64,000 nt of DNA, taken from positions 9,476,989 through 9,540,988 of the forward strand of contig CAIIXF020000006.1 in the NCBI GenBank assembly GCA_903813345.2, given 5' to 3'. Positions 23,712-35,882 of the stretch are shown here, one piece after another. The stretch's first letter is position 1. Each line of letters starts with the position of its first letter. A program made the position numbers and the translations under genes. Origin of the DNA: Owenia fusiformis. Lineage: Eukaryota > Annelida > Polychaeta > Sabellida > Oweniidae. Below the pieces are notes generated by a model. That model saw only the letters and a program-made list of their open reading frames with translations, was not told where the DNA came from and did no database searches.

Positions 23712-24890
23712 TCACTCGGTTTACGATTTTCGTGCTTCTTTTAGTGAGGGAGTCTTAAATACATGTATTTTTATTACTTCAAAAATAGATCGATAATTTG
23801 ATTTCTGAATTTAAAAAATAATGTTATAGTACTACTGAGACAACCCATTCAGATGTAAAATGTCACCACCTGATATTTGTTACAGACGTCGAACGCCAAG
23901 CACCGTCACAAAAAAGTTGGAGACCAAAACAAATTGTCATCACTTTTGGTGGGTACTCTCCTAAGAACAGCCTCAAAGTTCAGATAAATAATTGAGACGT
24001 CTTAAGTGGTACCAAAGGTTCATCTGTACCTCATAAATCAGCACAGTATTATTAGTTTTCATCATTATCCTTTTATGAATTTATGTTATAAGTTATCCAG
24101 CAGAATCAAATCATTCATCTTCTTGAGAGTAAGACCTTGTGTGTGAGATGTGCGTGGGTTGTCACAAACGCTTGTAGCTAGACTATCATACTGTGTAACA
24201 TGAACTTAATTTTTATCTTTATTTCTGCATATATCAGATATATATATCAGCATATCAGATCATCCATTTTATTAAAAAAATAAATATGATACAAATAATT
24301 GGATAAACGACCCAAATATTGGGAGAATGTCCCACAGTATACAAGGTTGCACTTAGGCCTACCAATGTGTATCAATTTGTTACACAAACACCAACTCTGA
24401 ATGCTGGTTACAAAAAACGCTGAATGCTGGTTACAAAAAACGCTATAACAATATGTCACCTTTCATTTATGTAAAACGCTCAGTAAAAATATGCTATATA
24501 ACTAAACACGACCTGCATTCACTCATATGATGATATTGCAATTTCAATCTAACATTCACTGTGCATATGTTAACTATTAAGTTCACTGCATATGACATAC
24601 ATACTGGTTAATGTCACCATGATTGTGTCTCTCCTTAGTAAGTTTAATTCCCCTCACAAAACGTTTATTGTAGCTGTTGTGTTTTAAGTTACATCCCGTG
24701 ATGGAAGGATGACAAGCTGCCTATAATAGCTATTACAATGAGCGTGTAGCTCATTCATTAGTTTGTTAAGTTCACCTAACAATGTGTGTACTGTAGCTGT
24801 TGTCTTCCTTGTCAAATCCAGTGATGGAACTTTCTTATTATGGAAGTTGACAGCCGCATATGGAATTATTCATTACAGTTTACCATGTAG
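23712..24890. other. Intergenic between converging genes
   Basis: Contains the dispersed repeat at 23,860-23,960, a 23 bp direct duplication (gaatgctggttacaaaaaac) near 24,398/24,421, and two diverged copies of an approximately 75 bp unit near 24,640 and 24,775 (tgtagctgttgt; tgatggaa). Candidate poly(A) signals for PGLS on the minus strand are tttatt at 24,218 and 24,268. Confidence 0.5.
23860..23960. repeat. Dispersed repeat family A, copy 1
   Basis: The core atgtcaccacctg...acaaaaaagttgga recurs at 62,070-62,195 (same strand) and at 37,990-38,095 (inverted). A partial inverted copy is at 30,335-30,400. Non-coding, probably a short interspersed or fold-back element. Confidence 0.65.
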
Positions 24891-27800
24891 TCATTTCTTA
24901 GATAGCAAACTGGCTGCAGGCTGATCTAAGAACCAGTACAGTTCTCCATTAGATGGTCTCACTTGACTAGCAGGGAGTGGCGGTTCTTCACTACCTTCTA
25001 GAACTCTCTGGAACACATTAGAATGCCACATATAGTATATGGGTATGCAAAATAAACTGATTATGAGATATCCAGTACATCACTTCATACTGGCTGTAGG
25101 CTCTATGTACAAACCAGTGAAGCACTTTATCAACTGGTCTCTACAAACAGAGATGGCACTCACTAACATCCACAACGCTCTGTTACAATGCATTCAGGAA
25201 TATAACATTCACTGTATACAAAATAAAATGGCTACAAGCGTAATCTAGGAACAACTTCATCAACTGGCCTCTCAACAAATATATAAGATTTGGTCCTCTT
25301 TACCTTCAAGAACTCGAGAAAATCATTATTTCAGATTCTGATATTTTTGTGTTCAAATATTGTCATTGTGATTTTTGAGACTACATGTCTGAGAAATATC
25401 ACTCACCTTGACCATTTCAGCTTTTCCTGCTCCACATGATGCAAATACTGCGCAGCGAGTGTTGTTCACCACAGGGAGTGTTAGAGTGATTCTCTGAGGG
25501 GGAGGTTTAGGGGAATCACAGATTGGTGCAACAATTTGCTCAGTTTCCTGTGAAAAAATAAATTTAAATAAAAAAGTTTGTCAAGATTTATTTTGATAGA
25601 TATTCAGTATCATAAGAATGAGTCTATTACATATTTAAACGTATGTGGTAAGAAGCTCAAATGAAAACTTATTTGGTCCAAACTTATTATGCTAACTTTA
25701 TCATAGTCCACTTCCCTTGAATAATATGACCTTTTAATTCTTTTTTTTGGACAACTGGTAGTTTATACTCAAACAGGTCTATTATAGAAAATGAAGCGAA
25801 ATCACTGAGTGGCTATTTATTTCTTAAAAGACTTCATATGATCCTACCTTAAGTAGAGGGTGTCCTGGAAAGAGAGAACAGGTGTGACCATCAGGTCCCA
25901 TACCCAGCAGTAGCATATCAAATCTTGGTAGCTCATCACCAGGAAGAACAGATCTTACTTTGGTTATGTATTCTTTGGCAGCGTCTTCAACTAAAAGCAC
26001 AAAATATGAAATGAGTCACTTATAAAATTATAATGAATGCAGCACAATTAGGGTAGTGAGAACTGTGACCAATGGGTGTAAATTAAAGGGATTGTCCCAA
26101 ATAAAATGGACACAAACATTGGTTCAGATTGATTGCAGTTTAATTCAATTCAACTGTTCAAAAATTATTGATAGCTTAACATTTTTAAAACTTAAATTAA
26201 CAAGGCACAGGTTTGAACAATATCGTACCTAAAACACAGCATTGTGGTCTTGTTGACCAAGAAAGCAAGATGGCCGCAGAAAAGTTAATCAGCTCTAAAA
26301 CTTATCACTGTGTAACATATGTAAAAATTTGAACGGTTTGGCTGGAAACCTGTAGACAAGCCTCGATAGACAAGATTTTAGGACGGAAAATCCAAAATGG
26401 CCACCTTAAAATTTACCCAGAATGCCCAAAAACCAATCAGTTCTTGACGTTGATATGTAGAAACATCCCTGAAAATTTCAGATGAATCCCTCAAATGGTT
26501 TGGCTGAAAATCTGTAGACAAGTCTTGAAAGTGAAGATTTTAGGACAGAAAATCCAAAATGTAGACAAGTCTTGAAAGTGAAGATTTTAGGACAGAAAAT
26601 CCAAAATGGCCACCTTAAGTTAAAATTTAACCAGAATGCCCAAAAAATAATCAGTTCTTGACATTGATATGTAGAAACATCCCTGAAAAGTTCAGATCAA
26701 TCCCTCAAAAGGTTTGGCTGGAAACCTGTAGACAAGTCTTGAAAGTAAAGATTTTAGGATGAATCCCTCAAATGGTTTGGCTGAAAACCTGTAGATAAGT
26801 CTTGAAAGTGAAGAATTTAGGACGGAAAATCCAAAATGGCCACCTTAAAATTTACCCAGAATGCCCAAAAACTAATCAGTTCTTGACGTTGATATGTAGA
26901 AACATCCCTGAAAATTTCAGATGAATCCCTCAAATGGTTTGGCTGGAAACCTGTAGACAAGTCTTGAAAGTGAAGATTTTAGGACGGAAAATCCAAAATG
27001 GCCACCTTAAAATTTACCCAGAATGCCCAAAAACTAATCAGTTCTTGACGTTGATATGTAGAAACATCCCTGAAAATTTCAGATGAATCCCTCAAATGGT
27101 TTGGCTGGAAACCTGTAGACAAGTCTTGAAAGTGACGATTTTAGGACGGAAAATCCAAAATGGCCACCTTAAGATTTACCCCGAATGCCCAAAAACTAAT
27201 CAGTTCTTGACGTTGATATGTAGAAACATCCCTGAAAATTTCAGATGAATCCCTGAAATGATTTGGCTGGAAACCTGTAGACAAGCTGAAAAGTGAGACG
27301 CCACCCGCCCGCCCGCCACCCGCCGCCCGTCAAGCTGACTACAATATCGTACCTCTTATTAGGTACGATAAAAAGAAGATTTACCGGAGACATTAGGATT
27401 TGTCTTAAAAACATGATTCTCTGCTAGAGGCACTTTACTCATCAACCCTTCCTTATATACTTTGTAGGTGCTATCCGGATCATCAAACGCAACATGTCTC
27501 TCATCACAGAAGAAAAGTCTCCACTTTGACCAATCAGTTTCTAATGATGGTAATCCTTGACATAAAAATTTCGCTAGACTTCCACCTGAAATTCATAATT
27601 AAGTCCTTGTTTTTAATAGGGCAATAAAATTTTAGTGATTAGCCTACTAAAGCAGTGTTGGATTTCAGGGAAGCCTAGGGGCCCAACCCCCTTTGGTGGG
27701 CCAATCAGAGGCCCAAAATCTGCTTCTCCCCACATAAATTATACAATTTAGAAACAAACTTGCATAACAGGGCATTATTTTTTAATTTTGGGCCGAATTT

Positions 27801-28956
27801 TAAAAAAAGGGGGCAAAAATTTGAGCATAGTGGCCCAAAATTCAAACACGTAACTGCACAGACATTTTTGGAGCACGCCCCCTCCCCCTCTTGTGATTTC
27901 AAGAATAGGTGTGAATATTTTCGGAACAAATGCGTGATATATACACATATTTTGTACCAAATGCGTGACATAAACGGCAATCGCGTGCAAAGACCGAATG
28001 GAATGCGTTCGCTTTTTTTCGCTGTTAGGTATTTTACCGTGTCGGCATTTCACAAAAACGATTTTTTAATATTTCAACAAAATGCGTGATTTGCGTGATA
28101 TTTGATCATACACGCTAAATTGATGCGTGATTTCTATTTTTCCAGCAAATGCGTGACAATCACGCCTAATGCGTGAGGGTTGACAGGGCAGCAACAGGCC
28201 TGTCAACTTGGGAACACCTAACATGAGTGACTAGGAAATGTTGAACACCTCCCCTCTAAATGTGGACACCTTGGTCCAAATCTGAACACCTTGATCCAAA
28301 TTTTGAACACCTTGGTTTAAATTTTATTACATCTTGCCAAATTTTGAACACATCAAATTTTTCGCGTCAGAACGAAATGCATACGTTTTCTTTTCGGCGT
28401 TCGTATTTTTGCTGTGTCATCTAACTTTTTTAGAAATTTTTCTACAGAAATATTTTTGCTTGACAATTACCAGGTAAAATGCGTATTTACGTGACATTTT
28501 CTGTCACGCAAAAATAACTGGCGTGACTTCAAATTCTTCAGTAAATGTGTGACAAATACGCAAATTGCGGGACAGTGATACCTTTACTTGTATAACTAAT
28601 TTTCAGATCTGTCCCTGGGAAGTAGGGTATCACTGATGTAAAACAAGTAAGTATGCCATTGCCATATCTATTGTGACATAACCATGCAACAGTTACGTTA
28701 GATTAAAAAAATATCCAAGTGAAACTGAAAGTGAAACTCAATAACTTTTTTTTTTCTTATGTGAGACTTGAAAAAGAATTGTATATCGAATGATTACATC
28801 AAATCTAGAAAAAGAACAGGAGATTTTACCCGATACACCTACTGCAAAAATACCATGGCTATTTATACAACTATTTGCACGGTCTATAACAAAGGAACAT
28901 AGATTTTGTGCAACAGTTTTATCAGTATCAAATATTTTCAGGATGGGGGCTGCCAT
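24891..28956 (-). CDS. PGLS: 6-phosphogluconolactonase
   Basis: Five minus-strand exons: 28956-28830, 27585-27385, 25990-25848, 25547-25407 and 25007-24891, totalling 729 nt and 242 residues (human about 258). The enzyme hydrolyses 6-phosphogluconolactone to 6-phosphogluconate in the cytosolic oxidative pentose phosphate pathway. Visible family features, in order: [11 protein letters not shown] phosphate-binding segment, [35 protein letters not shown] with the catalytic His, and [20 protein letters not shown]. The C terminus reads [15 protein letters not shown] chose MAAPILK at 28,956. An upstream in-frame ATG at 29,001 would add 15 residues. Introns hold a 162 bp tandem array (26,222-27,370) and decayed copies of the last exon. 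The gene is head to head with CDC73. Confidence 0.95.
25089..25190 (-). pseudogene. Decayed duplicate of the PGLS last exon, copy A
   Basis: Read on the minus strand, this stretch gives a degraded version of the terminal exon. RVVDVSE stands against RVLEGSE, and after an in-frame stop [14 protein letters not shown] stands against [15 protein letters not shown]. It lies 185 bp from the functional exon, within the preceding intron. It cannot be spliced as coding sequence. Confidence 0.65.
25225..25316 (-). pseudogene. Decayed duplicate of the PGLS last exon, copy B
   Basis: A second copy about 140 bp further out. Its start reads RVLEGKED against RVLEGSEE of the functional exon. Its end reads RPVDEV and then decays into a stop. 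Together with copy A this shows tandem duplication of the exon followed by loss of function. Confidence 0.6.
26222..27370. repeat. 162 bp tandem array bounded by TATCGTACCT ends
   Basis: Ggaaaatccaaaatggccac recurs at about 26,823, 26,985 and 27,147 (162 bp apart), with shorter or interrupted copies at 26,385, 26,536 and 26,595. The array starts just after tatcgtaccta (26,222) and ends with tatcgtacctcttattaggt (27,344), a perfect small hairpin. It is probably one element with an internally expanded satellite. Lies in the intron between PGLS exons 2 and 3. Confidence 0.85.
27960..28575. repeat. Two diverged direct copies of a ~215 bp unit
   Basis: Segments at about 27,960-28,175 and 28,365-28,575 share order and wording: aatgcgttcgctttttttcg against atacgttttcttttcggcg, then tgcgtgat-rich segments. 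Between them lies a short run of gaacaccttggtccaaat-like repeats (28,210-28,350). All within PGLS intron 1. Confidence 0.55.
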
Positions 28957-29161
28957 TTTGAAAAGTTGAAATCTCGCTTGGCGAGATCTAACTTCAAACA
29001 TGGTTTTATTTACATATGTAAAGATTGATGAAAATACAAGTATACTTTATTGCAGTGATATTTATAAACTATCGACAGTGGGGGTTATGTCTCGATAAAA
29101 CCCCATTTACTTGAAATAAAACCTCAAATCTCGAGCAACATAGTTTGAGGAAGAAGGCAAA
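28957..29161. promoter_or_regulatory. Shared bidirectional promoter region, PGLS/CDC73
   Basis: Only 205 bp separate the divergent start codons of PGLS and CDC73, so both 5' leaders and core promoters must lie here or overlap the first exons. No TATA box stands out for either gene. Divergent housekeeping gene pairs with such spacing commonly share a promoter. Actual start sites are unknown. Confidence 0.6.
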
Positions 29162-32100
29162 ATGGCGGATGTTCTAAGCGTGATCCGCCAGTATAATATC
29201 AACAAAAAGGAAATAACCGAGAAGGAAGAACAAGTTATTTTCGGTGAATTTGCATGGCCAAAAACTGCGAAAACAAATTATCTCATTTGGGGGTAAGTTG
29301 ATCACACTGACGAGTGTGATTTTACCTTATTGCTTTTGTTTATTTTTATTTCGTTTTCGATTTTCATAAATTTTGTTCAAAACAAAATTGGTGACAGTGT
29401 CGGAGATTAATTCTTTGTATTTTGTTCGAGTCCGACTCTGTACTCTCATAGATCATGATTTTACTCTTAGTTTTACTGATACTCTACACTTTAGTTGTCC
29501 ATGGGAATTGGGAACTTAGCCGTCTCGGCAAGATCGATCTCTTTTTGGAACAAACGTGCAGACTGCAGATCTACAGCCTTATGTCCTATCCATTCCCAAG
29601 ATTATGAACTTTAGCCATTTTCAAGTGTGGGATTACTTCGTCCTGTGGCTACTTCTACCATGGCTGATAATTCAAATTTCCTTCCTTGACCGTCTTGGTC
29701 CCTCTTTGGAGATAAATTTGTTTTTTATGCTTTAAAAGAAAAAACATGATAGGCTGCATGAATATTAGCCAATGTTGAAATAGTCCCATGGTCGAAATAA
29801 CATGAGGATAAAGTAACCCATACAGTTGGGGACAAAAATAAATGACAGGTCGATTTTCGATCACCATTTCCTAATTATGGTCGTCTGAAAGCCCATAATT
29901 TCCAATATTGTCTAGACACATATCCCTTTAAATGTGTATATTTCACATTTTGTATAATCTCATCCACTGATGTATGGCCTCTTGCAAATTCTCTTATTTT
30001 TAACATGGGAAATTCTCACTTCAGCAAATCCACCTGTCATTTATTTATGTCCCGAACTGTATGTCAGTATGTTGAAGTTCGGTTGAGGATTTGGAAGACA
30101 CTTTCATCTTTCATTTGTTGTTTTCTCAAAAATTTTGATATTTGTTGTAATCAATAGCTCTTTTCATTTCTTGGTTGAGTTTGTCGGTGTCAGTAATCTA
30201 AATTTGCAAAGACATTATCAGTTATTTTAACAAAGAAAATAGATCATTGAGTTTAGTTTGAATTTTGAATATAAATGGCGATAATGTTAGAAGATTTTGG
30301 GACATAAAGTGGTTAGCTTTAGTATATGTACTACCAAAAGTGGTGATATATTGTTATGGTCTCTGTTTTTTATATGACAATTGACTGACTTCAGATTTCT
30401 TCAAAATCATCTACAAGTTCTCAGAAGTTCAGATCTGACCTTGGATTTGAGATTTAACCTTCAATGACCTTCTCAAGGTCAAAAAAGGTCAAAAAGGTCT
30501 TTTTTCAACTTGGTTCAAACTGACCAATGTTTTTCTTCAAAATCATCTTCAGGTTCTCAGAAGTTCAAATCTAACTTAAGATTGAACTTATAACATTGTG
30601 AGCAAGTAGGTGGTGACATTTTTTCATATTAATGCCTTGTCTCGATTTGAGTCTGGATAGCCGGAACTAAAAGCTTTAGGTCCAAAAATCACTCCTGTGA
30701 CTAGTTAAGCCATGTAGATCCTTTTCTAGACTTTGTTAACTTAACATATTTATGATTATAACTCGATGCTTACAGATTCCTATTTTTTTTCTAAATGAAA
30801 ATCATGTTTCATTTATTGTATTAATGCTTTCAGAACCGGCAAGGAAGGACTAGCCAAGGAATATTACACATTGGACTGTATCCTCTTCTTACTAAAAAAT
30901 GTGCACCTGCAGCATGCTTTGTATGTGCGTCAAGCTGCGGTAAGTAAACCTAAAAAAGTAACAATATTTTTGTAACATGAAATAGATGGTAATCAGTGAT
31001 CTGTCAAGTTTTTTCTCAACATGGTGTAAATTTATTTCAACTTGTGCAGTACCCTGTTACTTTAATACATTGAATAACACTGCTCATTTTAATCCACAGC
31101 ATATTTTTAAATATAAATTCAAATAAGTTGGTCCTTTCTTGTGATTCTAGTGAAACTAATTGTACTCATAAGTTATCATATAAAAAGGTCACCAAAGGGA
31201 TACGGTGTACATGTACTTGAATAGCCTAACGTACATTTGCATTTTAATATATTTTCAGTCCATCAATGTGCCAGTGGTGCGTCGTCCTGACAGAAAAGAC
31301 CTTCTGGCCTACCTGAATGGTGAAATCTCCACATCCACTAGTATTGATAAAAGTGCCCCTCTGGAGATCTCCCTTCAACGACCTACTCAGTGTGAGCATA
31401 TTCATTTGTTTTTTATGTGAATATCAATGTCAAATATACTGTTGTCAAATATACTATTTCAATAAAGTGATCGATGATATATTCTCTTGTTGAATGAGAA
31501 AAATATCAATAAGTAAAATGTTATTCCTCGTAATTTTACTGCAGATCTTCGGACATATCTTTGCATCATTTGTTTTGACTTGTTATGAGTTCTGAGGTTG
31601 TTGTTGTTGTAGTGAAGCGAGCAGCCGATGACACAGCACCAGATAGTGATGCCAAAAAGCCTAGAATTGAGGAGGCTCAAGTCCAACAGGCCAAGGAGAG
31701 ACTGGCTGCCAAGTTGGATGGACCCAAGGAAGGCTCCATGTTTCCAGATCAAATAAAGTAGGAAACACAATCAATGTATTTAGCTGAAAAATCAACAACC
31801 TTCATTCCATTAATGTTATGGTCAAAAGAACAAGTCACAAGTGTTGCATGGGTTCTCCTTAAGCCTCAGTCAGATTTCCTCTATGGCAGGCATACAGTAC
31901 AGTGTCAATACAGAAAATCTACATTGAACTGCTTATCCCTATATTTTAAGCTGCATATTTCTATCGAGTTTGTGAAAAGCTTCGATCGCTATATGCTTAC
32001 CATAGATCAAATGTGACTGAGACATTACTTGCTACTAAAATTGAATTGGTTCCAATGACTTAACGCTTTGATAAGTTGCATATACGTTATCAGTATTTCT

Positions 32101-35100
32101 CTTGCTTTTCCAAAATGATACGTTCTTTCAACATATGAGGGCCTAATTAGTGGGCAGATTGGTGGGCATCCCAGTTTATCATATTTTAAATTCTGACAAT
32201 TTTAGAGCATCCTCCCTCTCAGAAGCCATGTCCAGGGAGAAAATTGCTGCAATCAAAGCAAAGCGTCTTGCTAAGAAACGTGCCACAATCAAGGGTGATG
32301 ATGACATCACACTTGGTGTATTAGAACAGAGAAACTTTGTTGATACAGAGGTTGACGTCACACGTGATATTATCAGTAGAGAGAGGCAGTGGAGAACCAG
32401 AACAAGTGTTTTACAAAGTGCTGGAAAGGTTCGTCATATGAAAAACTGTTTTACCTAAAAGTTCAGAATTATAATTCCAAAAACAAATCCAGCTTCTAAA
32501 GATAATCTTAAGATTCTGTATTCATCATTTCAAAGAGAAAAAAGAGTATAGATCGATAGTTTATGGAATCTAAACACGAATGTCATTGATTAGCTTAAAT
32601 CAATATTTCTGTTCTTCTGTCCATCAAATGTTAATTAATAGGCCTAAAACTCCTCTTTTGTTCTAAACTGAAAATATTTTATTTGATTGTTTTTTATTTG
32701 TAGACGTTCCTTGAGAACATTACGGGTATTCTGCAGGCAGTACGGGCCAGGGAGGAAGGTCACAAGAAACCCCACACCCACCCAGCCTCACACCCCACAC
32801 GCAATCTCCCAGCAGCTCCTGTTGGTGTGAGTAGTGTTATTCATTCATTATTAAGTCTGTTTTTTGCTCAAGCTAATTTAAAATAAGGTCAGACCACTCT
32901 ACCTTTCCAATTGTGTTCAATTTTATTCAAAATTGGAGTTACATAATGTTGTTGTAATCTTATATTAAAAACATTGGACTGGACACAAACCCTTTTCACT
33001 GCAAAAGACCATCTGTTTTAATCAATGGAAAGTAACACCACCAAAAGAGCTCACTTTCCCTCATAGGTTTCATAGATGAGGTCTTATTGAAAGTACATGT
33101 GATCTCTTGTTCTGAATTCATTGTCTATATAGACAATATGATTTATGATATATATGTTTTCTGTGTTTCCAGAACCAGAATAAAACACCAAATGAATCAT
33201 ATAACAGATTCAACCAGGAAAGATTTAAAGCAAAAGAAGGTAAGAACTGCACTATGAATCAAGAGCTGTTTTAAAGATAAGTGATCTGATGTGATACATA
33301 AGTAGAATGTTTGTCTCTCTGAACAGTGTAGGATGTGCACTGTTTATTTGGTCATGGGCTAGGTATTGTTATTCCAAACCAGGTGAAAATTTCTAAATTG
33401 ATATGTAGATGTATAGTCATGGGAAGATTATATTCAAAGTTTAAAGATAACTATTATAGTTATAATTCATTCATTTGATACTATTTTAGCACTTGATAGT
33501 TCTTATTACAATCTTTTATTTACATATTTCAGAGACTGAAGGTTTCAAAATTGACACAATGAGGTCATATGCTGGAATGACCTTAAAGTCTGTAACAGAA
33601 GGTGCCAGTGGACGCAAAGTGGAACCTGTCGCTCCACGTCCCATATCCCAGGCCAGACCCTCATCTGGAGGGGGTCAGAAACGCACATCAAAAACACCAA
33701 TCATAATCATACCAGCTGCTACCACGTCACTTATCACAATGTTTAATGCTAAAGATCTTTTACAGGACCTCAAGTTAGTTATGTTTTCATTCATTCATTT
33801 AATAAAAGTATTTAAAAATATAGAAAGTACACTTTAGTCAAACTCCCTCAAATGGGAGTTCTGTTCTCATGGCATGAGAAATACAATCACGAGTGTTAAA
33901 ACACGGATATACCATGAGTACATGCTTTGAGGATCCGCGTTGTTTGAACCTACCGCCGAGCACACTTATACATTAAGACCCGTTACACAGTCATGATACC
34001 GCCGAGCAAGCTCATTGCATCATCGGGTCTGCCTTACCCCCATGTACAATGTTGTGTGATTGATTGATTGCAAATGATATATATTTAGGATGATATGTGT
34101 CCTACTCCAAACCAAGTTCGCAGTTATACTGTACATTTCATATTTGCAGATATCTATCAACAGAGCAAAAGAAAGCCCAAGGATTAAAACGGGATAATGA
34201 AGTGTTGATACAGAGGCAGAAAAATAATGGAACGACAGTACCATTTAGAATTATAGACAATCCTGGAAAACTGCAGACTCAAGACTGGTAAGTTAAGATA
34301 TCTAATGAGCTTCCCAGCATTGAAGCAAATGGGTGTTTGAGATTTTAAATACCTGGAAGAACGCTCATGTTATTGTCGTATCATATTCACTGTGAACCAA
34401 AACCAGTGTCAGACAAAATTCAACAATTTGTAAATAAGACACTCCAAGGGATACTTGCATAAGTGTTACAGAGCTATTTTTATTTAATTTTTTTATTTTT
34501 ATTTATTCTAGGGATCGGGTCGTAGCTGTGTTCGTTCAAGGCCCTGCATGGCAGTTTAAAGGATGGCATTGGGGGCAACCACAAGATATTTTTGCAAGAA
34601 GTAAGTATATTAGACATTTTTATACAACAATCTCATTGAAAGAGTTTAAGTTAGCATCTTGATTCTATTTTATAGAGGCGTTGGTCTGTTCTATATTTCT
34701 CCATACTACTTTTATCTTGCCCATTGCTGTTGCAAAAAATATCTCTTTAATTGAATTGTCTGTTTCAGTAAAAGCCTTCCACTTAAAGTTTAGCGAAATT
34801 CCCCTTGATAACAATGTGAAGAAATGGGACGTCACAGTAATGGCAATTGACCGACATAAACGCCATTTAGATCGTGCAAATCTGCAAACATTTTGGGAGG
34901 TTCTTGACAGGTGAGATTCAACAACAACTCAGTAATCTTAAAATCTATCCTAAAAACACTAATTCACAGACTGAGGCAGTTTCTTGAAAAATTGTGGTCG
35001 ATGGTGCATGATTTATTTGTGGAAGACAATTGAAATATTCTGAATTTGTGATCACCTCCAGTCTTAAGAAATGTGTCTCTGAATAATCATTTTCTATAAT

Positions 35101-35446
35101 TTTGCTGTCGCCAAAGCTTATTATGGAGGGAATTAGTGTGTGGTGTCTGTAACAATTAAACATTTCCAGGTTGTGACATTTTGTGATGTTAAGAATTATT
35201 TTCTTGAATACTGGGCTAAAGTAAATCGGACAAAAAATTATATTCGTAAGAATGGTTAAAGCAGGGTATCCAAAGATTATTATTTCCTAATAAAAAACAA
35301 ATTCTTCATCTTTTCAAAATATTTTTACTTCTATAGACCCAATCTAGGACCGCTTGTACATTTGAAGTTCAATATAATTTATTTCATTGAAATATTCTTA
35401 TGATTGCAGGTACATGGCCAAGTACAAGTCGCATCTGAGACACTGA
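29162..35446 (+). CDS. CDC73: Parafibromin, Paf1 complex subunit
   Basis: Twelve exons: 29162-29292, 30834-30939, 31259-31391, 31613-31757, 32206-32428, 32704-32826, 33173-33239, 33533-33773, 34150-34287, 34512-34600, 34769-34910 and 35410-35446. They total 1,575 nt, 524 residues (human 531). [12 protein letters not shown] at the start and [20 protein letters not shown] are near-identical to the known N-terminal region. The C-terminal Ras-like Cdc73 domain is complete: [56 protein letters not shown], ending YKSHLRH. CDC73 is part of the nuclear Paf1 complex (with PAF1, CTR9, LEO1), which couples RNA polymerase II elongation to histone modification. The linker between the domains is rich in His/Pro and slightly shorter than in vertebrates. 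An intron copy of the 'cttcaaaatcatct...ggttctcagaagttca' sequence occurs twice (about 30,398 and 30,535). Confidence 0.97.
30335..30400. repeat. Dispersed repeat family A, partial copy
   Basis: Aaaagtggtgatatattgtt followed by atggtctct matches, inverted, the tail of the copies at 23,860 and 62,070. Part of a CDC73 intron. Confidence 0.5.
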
Positions 35447-35653
35447 ACTATCCCAAAAGTTGTACATATCTTGTATATACAATAGTAACAATACAATAGT
35501 CGTAATGTTTTATACATATGGACATGTTCCCATTGTACCTCCTTGTGAAGATGTAACTTGCAGTAAATATTGGGTTGTAATGGTTGAAAGGGATTATCAG
35601 CATATTCGAGTGTATATTATACTTAACATATGCAATGATGTTTAACGCAAAAC

Positions 35654-35659
35654 ATTAAA
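35654..35659 (+). terminator. Possible poly(A) signal ATTAAA of CDC73
   Basis: ATTAAA lies about 210 bp after the CDC73 stop codon. It is a common variant hexamer, and no closer canonical AATAAA was seen. Confidence 0.35.
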
Positions 35660-35882
35660 GTGACTAGTATACACTATGTATGGAGTGATTCAGTATTCCT
35701 TCACACCAGGATTATCAAAATTTCTCTTTCAAAATTTTATTTCTTATACAGTAATTAAAGATAAATGGTTGAGATAACTTTGAATTGCATTTTTTCTAAA
35801 AAAATCTATTGCTAAGTTTATCATATCATTTGAGACTTCAGTTAGAACAGTTTCTATCCTTTGTTTGGATGAAGTGTTATTA

